64,000 nucleotides of DNA. Source: Chryseobacterium sp. c4a. Its GTDB lineage: Bacteria; Bacteroidota; Bacteroidia; Flavobacteriales; Weeksellaceae. Positions 58,751 to 64,000 of this stretch are shown here, one piece after another; the first letter of the stretch is position 1, and the number at the start of each line of letters is the position of its first letter. Position numbers and translations under genes: made by a program. The notes under the pieces are model-generated. The model saw only the letters and a program-made list of their open reading frames with translations, ran no database searches and was not told where the DNA came from. The DNA lies in assembly GCF_009900745.1 (NCBI RefSeq), contig NZ_WXVU01000016.1, positions 87,295 through 151,294 on the forward strand. The letters are read 5' to 3'.

Positions 58751-61630
58751 TTAGTGTCCGAAAATGTCCTTCAGACTTACTTCTGTAAAAGTTCCCATTT
58801 TACTTACAGCTTCCATATTCAGATTCTCTTTTTTTCCGATAATGGCAGTATTAAAATCTACGGATTGAATTTCCGATTGATAAAACTGTCTGATATCGTC
58901 AAATTTCAATGCTTGGATCTGCTCAAAAATATCCTTTCTGTAATCATGAGAGATTCCCAGTCTTTTTAACCTTAATGTGTTGAAAAATATGTTATTTCTC
59001 GTAATTCTGGTAGATGCAATCTGTTTTAAAGCAGCATTTTTAGCATTTTCAAACTGAGTGGTAACCTCAGGGAGCTCACTCATCAACTCATTCATCGTAT
59101 CCACAGCGATCATCAGTTTATCCGGTTGAGTTCCGATATAGGTGGTAATATAATCCGGATGTCCCAATTCAGCATTGGCGGCATAAGAAACATAGGCTGA
59201 GTAAGCAAGGCTCTTGCTTTCGCGAATTTCCTGGAATACAATAGAAGACAATCCTCTTCCAAAATATTCATTAAAGACATTCATCTTTCCAAAATTAGCA
59301 GGATTAACTTTATTTCCTTTTCCAACCTTACTCATTTCCATCTGAACCATATCGTAATCGATAAAGTATACATGTCCTCCGGTTGCCGGTTCCGGATATT
59401 GTTTGGGTTCAGGAATCTGAAGACTTTCAGTTTCAGTATATTCACCAATATATCCTTTGAATGCTTCAAAATCCTTTCCATAAAAGAAAATCTGATAAGG
59501 ATACTTGAATAGCTGTTTCATGCGGTCTGTAAATATTTCAGGCTTACTGCTTTCAAGCTCTTCCTTAGAGATAACATCTTTGAAACGTGAAGTACTTCCC
59601 AGTTTGGTATAATTAGTCAGTGCAGTCATGATACGGTTTTTATCCTTTTTGATAGCCTGACGGTTTTCCAAAACAGTTCCCACAAACTGATTGTAGATTT
59701 CCTGATCCGGTTGTACACGGTACATCCACTGTTGTAGAAGTGAAATTCCTTTTTCAATATTTTCTTCCAGTCCGCTCAGAGAGATTAATAACTGGTTATT
59801 GGAGGTTTTAAAATCATTACTGATTCCAATTTTGAAGAATTCCATTTTCAATTCCTCTGGAGAAAGACTATCCGTACCTAAATATTGAAGTAGCTGAGTT
59901 GAAATCCCAAGATCTCTGTCATTATCACTTCCAAATGGGAAAATAAAATGAACCTGAGCAATATCGTTGTACTTGTTTTTTACAAAGCTTAATTTCTTTC
60001 CTTTGATTTCATCTGTTGCAATCTCTTTTTGATAATCGATGAATTCCGGCTTGATATCTTCAGTTTTTTCAGATAATATTTCCTTTAAAAACTCAGATTG
60101 CTCCTCACGATTGATCTTTATAGGAGTAATACCTGGATTTTCTACCCTGATCAGCTGATCATTAACACCTTTTTCTTTGTTAATTACAACATAATTATCC
60201 TTAAAAAAGCTATTAGCAAAATTGATAACATCATCCTTCGTGAATTTGGCATATTCATCCATCTCGTTAAGTTCCTGTTCCCAGCTTCTTCCTTTGATGT
60301 AGATATCATATAGAGTAGTAGCAAGACCTTCTGCTGTTTCAAGGCCTTTCATTCTTTGAAGTTTGAAATCATTGATGATGGCCGGAAGCATCCAGTCAGG
60401 AAAATCTCCCTTCTTGATAAGTTCTATTTCATCCAGAACCATTTCAGTTGCTTCCTTCAGGGTTTGAGTTTCCTTTGGAACTGCCACAATAGAAAAATAA
60501 CCATATTGTTTTAATCCTACTGAGAAAGCTTGTGCCCAAAGCATTTTTTGAGTCTGGTTAATGTGGAGATCCAATAAACCAGCCTCACCTCTGTTACTTA
60601 GAATATTGACAACAATATCAGCAAGCATAGCTTCCCTTGTTCCATAGCTATCCGTTCTCCAGGCCAATTGAACCCGTGGAGTAGTAGGACTTTTCACTGT
60701 TTTCTCAATGATTTTGGTAATAGGCTGCTCAATAATCGGATTCTTTTTCGGAAGCTCTCTATAAGGAAGAGTACCAAAATACTGATCTATCAATTGAATG
60801 GTCTCTTCAAAATCAAGATCTCCAACCAATACCATAGCATAATTATTAGGAACATAGTACTCGTCAAAATATTTATGAATAGCCTTCATAGAAGGATTTT
60901 TCAAATGTTCAGGTCTTCCCAGTGTGGTCTGCTGCCCGTTAGGATGAGTAGGGAAAAGAGCTGCCATCAGTTCATAGTTCACCAGCCTGGAATCATTATC
61001 CTGAGCTCTGTTGAACTCCTCATACACCGATTCTAGCTCCGTATGGAAAAGACGAAGAACCATTTCAGAAAACCTTTCCTTTTCTATTTTTAACCATTTT
61101 TCCAGTTCGTTATTCGGAATATTGTTTTTATAAACCGTTTCATCAAACCATGTATGAGCGTTGGTTCCCGTAGCTCCTAAAGAAGAAATCGCTTTGTCAT
61201 ATTCATTTGCAATTGCATACTGACTTGCTTCCTGAGAGATATCGTCTATTTTCTTATAAATTTCTTTTTTCTTTTCCGGATCCTGCTCAGCTTTATGATC
61301 CTCATAAAGAGCGGAGATTTGATCAAGAAGTCCTTTTTCTTTTTCCCAGTTTAGAGTTCCTAGTCTGGAAGTACCTTTAAACATCATGTGCTCAAGATAG
61401 TGAGCCAATCCCGTATTATCAGAAGGATCATTATTACTTCCCGTTCTTACCGGAATGAAAGTCTGTATTCTTGGTGCATCAAAATTCTGGGCAAGGAAAA
61501 CCTTTAATCCGTTCTTTAATGCGTAGATTCTTACTTTATTCTTATCGTGGGTTAGAGTAATATATTCGTAGTGGTTGGGATCCGTATGAACCGTTTCTTT
61601 ATATCTTCTGTCTATCATATATGAATTCAT
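58751..61630 (-). CDS. M16-family zinc metallopeptidase (two-domain, insulinase type)
   Basis: Start set at 61630 (MNSYMIDRRYKE); an upstream in-frame start at 61672 falls before the likely transcription start given by the TACATTTG box at 61660-61667. The 959-residue protein has the inverted zinc motif HYLEH (in GLAHYLEHMMFKG) and the distal Glu in ELESVYEEFN in its first M16 half, and an inactive second half with SKSLAYSAYVSYAANAELGH. No signal peptide is seen with this start, so it is probably cytosolic, degrading peptides inside a closed chamber. A nearby DPP11 suggests peptide catabolism, but the genes are not linked in one operon. Confidence 0.9.
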   Translation of the reverse strand: MNSYMIDRRYKETVHTDPNHYEYITLTHDKNKVRIYALKNGLKVFLAQNFDAPRIQTFIPVRTGSNNDPSDNTGLAHYLEHMMFKGTSRLGTLNWEKEKGLLDQISALYEDHKAEQDPEKKKEIYKKIDDISQEASQYAIANEYDKAISSLGATGTNAHTWFDETVYKNNIPNNELEKWLKIEKERFSEMVLRLFHTELESVYEEFNRAQDNDSRLVNYELMAALFPTHPNGQQTTLGRPEHLKNPSMKAIHKYFDEYYVPNNYAMVLVGDLDFEETIQLIDQYFGTLPYRELPKKNPIIEQPITKIIEKTVKSPTTPRVQLAWRTDSYGTREAMLADIVVNILSNRGEAGLLDLHINQTQKMLWAQAFSVGLKQYGYFSIVAVPKETQTLKEATEMVLDEIELIKKGDFPDWMLPAIINDFKLQRMKGLETAEGLATTLYDIYIKGRSWEQELNEMDEYAKFTKDDVINFANSFFKDNYVVINKEKGVNDQLIRVENPGITPIKINREEQSEFLKEILSEKTEDIKPEFIDYQKEIATDEIKGKKLSFVKNKYNDIAQVHFIFPFGSDNDRDLGISTQLLQYLGTDSLSPEELKMEFFKIGISNDFKTSNNQLLISLSGLEENIEKGISLLQQWMYRVQPDQEIYNQFVGTVLENRQAIKKDKNRIMTALTNYTKLGSTSRFKDVISKEELESSKPEIFTDRMKQLFKYPYQIFFYGKDFEAFKGYIGEYTETESLQIPEPKQYPEPATGGHVYFIDYDMVQMEMSKVGKGNKVNPANFGKMNVFNEYFGRGLSSIVFQEIRESKSLAYSAYVSYAANAELGHPDYITTYIGTQPDKLMIAVDTMNELMSELPEVTTQFENAKNAALKQIASTRITRNNIFFNTLRLKRLGISHDYRKDIFEQIQALKFDDIRQFYQSEIQSVDFNTAIIGKKENLNMEAVSKMGTFTEVSLKDIFGH

Positions 61631-61659
61631 TTCATCCTCTTTATAGTAAGAATGTAATA

Positions 61660-61667
61660 CAAATGTA
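61660..61667 (-). promoter_or_regulatory. Promoter -7 box of the M16 protease gene
   Basis: Minus-strand TACATTTG matches TAnnTTTG and lies 29 bp before the ATG at 61630, which excludes the longer start. Confidence 0.55.
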
Positions 61668-61744
61668 AGCAATCAAAAAAAAATGCTCCCCGATTTTTAT
61701 GACTATTACATCTATGGTTATAGTTGAAATCCTGTATAACAAGA

Positions 61745-61771
61745 AAAAAGTACATCATAGACGTACTTTTT
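61745..61771 (-). terminator. Terminator after the acyltransferase gene
   Basis: AAAAAGTAC pairs perfectly with GTACTTTTT around ATCATAGAC, about 100 bp past the stop at 61874 and followed on the minus strand by T-rich sequence. Confidence 0.7.
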
Positions 61772-61873
61772 CATTATAAGTTAAACTTTGTTAGAGGAAA
61801 GATAGCATCTGGAAACCTTATATTTTGATCAAAGCTCTTATCTTACCTCACAAATGTAGCGTAGAAGGCTGTT

Positions 61874-63703
61874 TTATTTTTCTTCATTCAGAATAGGAGT
61901 AAAGAAAGACATGAAATCCTTTTCCAGATCCTTAGCCATAGAAACAGAGCCATATACATTCAAATGTGATCTGTTATAATACATTAAAGTATCCTTATAA
62001 AAAGGAGCCGTTTTAAATACTTTGCTTTTCGAAAGATCATAGAAATAGACATTCTTGTTTTCTGTTGCTAGCTTTTGGAGAGCCGCTTTATTTTTTTCAT
62101 TCACTGTTACTATGAACTTTTTTGAAGTTCTTTTAATATAATCCCTGTTTACCTTTATAGGATCACGATCAACAGTAGGGAAGGTTTCAAAGACAATTAG
62201 CCTTTGATCAGGGTTTAAACCATGAGCCAATTTCTCTACAGCCTGATAAATCGATTGTGGACTGATAAACGTCGAACAATTAATCATAATAATTTTACTT
62301 CGGCTGATGTTTTCTTCTGTAAAAGGAGCGAGCTGTTGGGCGGCATCATAGAATTTCATTCCATAAGAAGGAATTTCACTTCGTTTTATCCCATCAAGAG
62401 CCATAATTCCATCAGTAGTAATGGTGGTAAAGGAAAAATGGTTCTTTTCACCAACATAATTTAAAAATGGTTTGATAGTAAGGGCATGGCTGTCTCCTAT
62501 CAATAATATTTTAGGATTTTTAACATTTTTATCACCAAAAATCTCAGTCTTTTTCTGATTATGAGAATCTACACCGAATGAAGGAGAAGTATAGATATCC
62601 GGAATTTTATAAAACGCTGCAACTTTAGGAAGGAATATAGTAAGAAGTCCCAATAAGACCGAGCCGGAAACCGTATATCGTAAAAATAAGGCATTACTTT
62701 TCTTTCTGAAATAATTTTCGATAAACCGGTAAGAAAACCAAGCCATAAGAGAAGTAAAAATACACACGAAAATAACCTGATTGGTACTAAGCGTATATTC
62801 ATCATTATAATATCTGATATAAGCAATAAACGGCCAGTGCCACAGATAAAGAGAATAAGAAAGCTCTCCAATATAGCGAGGAACTTTTTTTGCAAAAAAA
62901 TCAGAAATAAAATTACTGCCCGTAACTAATAAATTCGCAGTAGCAAGAGTTGGAACTAAAGCTGTCACTCCCGGAAACGGAGTGTTTTTATCGATCAGAA
63001 TAGCGGATAGAATCAGTACACCTAAGCTCAGTGATGCAATGATATTATTATTGGCTCTACTGAAATTGATTTTGTTTTTTAAAGTTAGGCTATATAATGA
63101 TCCGATTAGAAATTCAGGAATTCGAGCAGGAAGTGAGAAATACCTAACCGATGTATCGTGGCTGATGTGCATAGAAATATTGGCATAGGCAGTTAATGCA
63201 ACAATAAGGAGGATAATAACGGCTGGCAGAAATTTTCTTTTGATAAATATAAGAATCAAAGGAAGCAGAAGGTAAAATTGCATCTCAACAGCAAGCGACC
63301 ACGTATGCAGAAACGGATTGTCCTCCAATCTGGCTCCGAAATAAGAATCTCCTCGTGCAAACAGTAGATTAGAAACAAATAAAAACGATGCTGCTACAGC
63401 CTTTTGAAATCCCCAGAAATCTCGATCCAGATATATATAAAATCCTGCAGAAGCTACAATAATAAGAAGAAATAGATAAGCCGGAAATATCCTTTTTAGA
63501 CGCTTCAGATAAAAATTATAAAAACTAAAATCAGATTTCTCCTTATCTCCCATGATAATAGAAGTCATTAGAAACCCTGAAATGACAAAGAAAATATCTA
63601 CACCAATGAAACCACCGGGCAGCCAATGATAATTTAAATGAAAAATAAAAACTAATAAAAAAGCTAGACCTCTTATCCCTTGTATATCATTTCTGAATTG
63701 CAT
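61874..63703 (-). CDS. OafA/YrhL-type membrane acyltransferase with SGNH domain
   Basis: Start set at 63703 (MQFRNDIQGIRGLA), 23 bp after a TAnnTTTG box; a longer in-frame start would begin upstream of the promoter. The 609-residue protein has an acyltransferase-3 membrane domain with about ten spans (about 1-360; IQGIRGLAFLLVFIFHLNYH with the conserved His, GVDIFFVISGFLM, and WSLAVEMQFYLLLPL) and a C-terminal SGNH hydrolase domain (about 390-609; ILLIGDSHALTIKPF and NRSHLNVYGS). Such fusions O-acetylate surface polysaccharides, LPS or peptidoglycan: the membrane part carries the acyl group across and the SGNH part transfers it. The glycan target is unknown. Confidence 0.9.
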   Translation of the reverse strand: MQFRNDIQGIRGLAFLLVFIFHLNYHWLPGGFIGVDIFFVISGFLMTSIIMGDKEKSDFSFYNFYLKRLKRIFPAYLFLLIIVASAGFYIYLDRDFWGFQKAVAASFLFVSNLLFARGDSYFGARLEDNPFLHTWSLAVEMQFYLLLPLILIFIKRKFLPAVIILLIVALTAYANISMHISHDTSVRYFSLPARIPEFLIGSLYSLTLKNKINFSRANNNIIASLSLGVLILSAILIDKNTPFPGVTALVPTLATANLLVTGSNFISDFFAKKVPRYIGELSYSLYLWHWPFIAYIRYYNDEYTLSTNQVIFVCIFTSLMAWFSYRFIENYFRKKSNALFLRYTVSGSVLLGLLTIFLPKVAAFYKIPDIYTSPSFGVDSHNQKKTEIFGDKNVKNPKILLIGDSHALTIKPFLNYVGEKNHFSFTTITTDGIMALDGIKRSEIPSYGMKFYDAAQQLAPFTEENISRSKIIMINCSTFISPQSIYQAVEKLAHGLNPDQRLIVFETFPTVDRDPIKVNRDYIKRTSKKFIVTVNEKNKAALQKLATENKNVYFYDLSKSKVFKTAPFYKDTLMYYNRSHLNVYGSVSMAKDLEKDFMSFFTPILNEEK

Positions 63704-63726
63704 TCGATGATTTTTAGTTACGTTGG

Positions 63727-63734
63727 CAAAAGTA
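63727..63734 (-). promoter_or_regulatory. Promoter -7 box of the acyltransferase gene
   Basis: Minus-strand TACTTTTG matches TAnnTTTG, 23 bp before the ATG at 63703. Confidence 0.5.
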
Positions 63735-63775
63735 ATAAAAATGTATCGAGTGAGGAGCTTAATCCCGCTATCCAC

Positions 63776-63873
63776 TCATACTCCTCGCGCCATTCCTCCC
63801 CAATGCTCAAATCCTCCCGCTCTCCAACTCTTGCTGCGGGGTAACCGTTTCTATCGGGGCTAGGGTAGGGGAC
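63776..63873 (-). repeat. GC-rich conserved-looking intergenic element
   Basis: A local G+C-rich island in very AT-rich DNA. On the minus strand it begins TACCCTAGCCCCGATAGAAA and contains CCCGC...GCGGG (about 16-base loop) and ends in GATAGCGGGA. I recall AGCCCCGAT...AGCGGGA as a motif repeated between genes in many flavobacteria. It shows no convincing protein. The remainder to 64000 is AT-rich with no feature seen. Confidence 0.45.
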
Positions 63874-64000
63874 GTTAATTATAAATGATGAGCAATAATA
63901 GGGAATAGGAAATAGATGTTGGCATATATAATAGCTACCATATATATAATAATATAATAAGTAGAATCCGTTTCCCACAGAACATCCATCAATAGAAACG

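Noticed and set aside
63704..63978. Minus-strand reading frames upstream of the acyltransferase (start 63775 and a frame at 63718-63978)
   Set aside because: They run through the promoter box and the GC-rich repeat element, and the peptides are low-complexity and unlike any protein family.
1..64000. tRNA or rRNA genes
   Set aside because: No cloverleaf T-loop signature or rRNA-like conserved sequence was recognised on either strand by eye.

Overview
The window is AT-rich chromosomal DNA from a member of the Bacteroidota, most likely a Chryseobacterium-like flavobacterium (Weeksellaceae). The signs are: several promoters with the Bacteroidota -7 box TAnnTTTG and little or no Shine-Dalgarno sequence; two secreted proteins with T9SS C-terminal sorting domains; the Bacteroidota-specific type VI secretion genes (T6SS subtype iii: TssO, TssP, TssR); a dipeptidyl-peptidase 11; and a 29-residue bS22/mS38-like ribosomal protein. 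No rRNA, tRNA, CRISPR array or intact insertion sequence was seen.

Layout. 1-8.7 kb: a redox operon on the minus strand (aldo/keto reductase, DJ-1/PfpI protein, ABM monooxygenase, NAD(P)H oxidoreductase), then a phosphoesterase, a LysR regulator, a GNAT enzyme, a second aldo/keto reductase and a nitronate-monooxygenase-type flavoprotein. 8.9-12.2 kb: housekeeping genes on the minus strand (Mpl muropeptide ligase, a lipoprotein, a PlsC-like acyltransferase, a CoA-pyrophosphatase-type Nudix). 12.5-18.8 kb: a curli-type functional-amyloid locus with a 22-repeat curlin, a CsgB-like protein, CsgE with a probable CsgH-like N-terminal domain, CsgF, CsgG with an added C-terminal beta-barrel, a beta-propeller lipoprotein, and a convergent CsgD-like regulator whose receiver domain lacks the phospho-acceptor Asp. 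19-25.2 kb: OsmC preceded by a 10 x 7-bp microsatellite, a tandem pair of T9SS-secreted delta-60-repeat proteins, RNase G, the small ribosomal protein and HU.

25.4-49.1 kb is the accessory heart of the window: part of a T6SS-iii locus. A NarL-type regulator with a natural Asp-to-Glu change at the phosphorylation site diverges from tssO-like, tssO-like, tssP and tssR. Then come three hcp (tssD) copies, each behind the same tandem-dyad operator and promoter, two VgrGs, ClpV (TssH) and a lytic transglycosylase. Two variable effector regions follow the VgrGs: a metzincin-like protease with a lipoprotein, flanked by a duplicated piece of the VgrG tail; and a LysM protein, PAAR-like protein and TM-protein set followed by an immunity-gene remnant and further small membrane proteins. 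Two of the three hcp copies carry the same frameshifting internal deletion. The sheath, baseplate and TssN genes are not in this window.

49.4-64 kb is mostly housekeeping: DNA polymerase I, an orphan Imm22-like immunity gene, MgtC, an NlpE-like lipoprotein, DPP11, a polysaccharide deacetylase/GNAT pair, an M16 protease and an acyltransferase with a C-terminal SGNH domain. Several intergenic stretches hold degenerate repeat elements with inverted-repeat ends.
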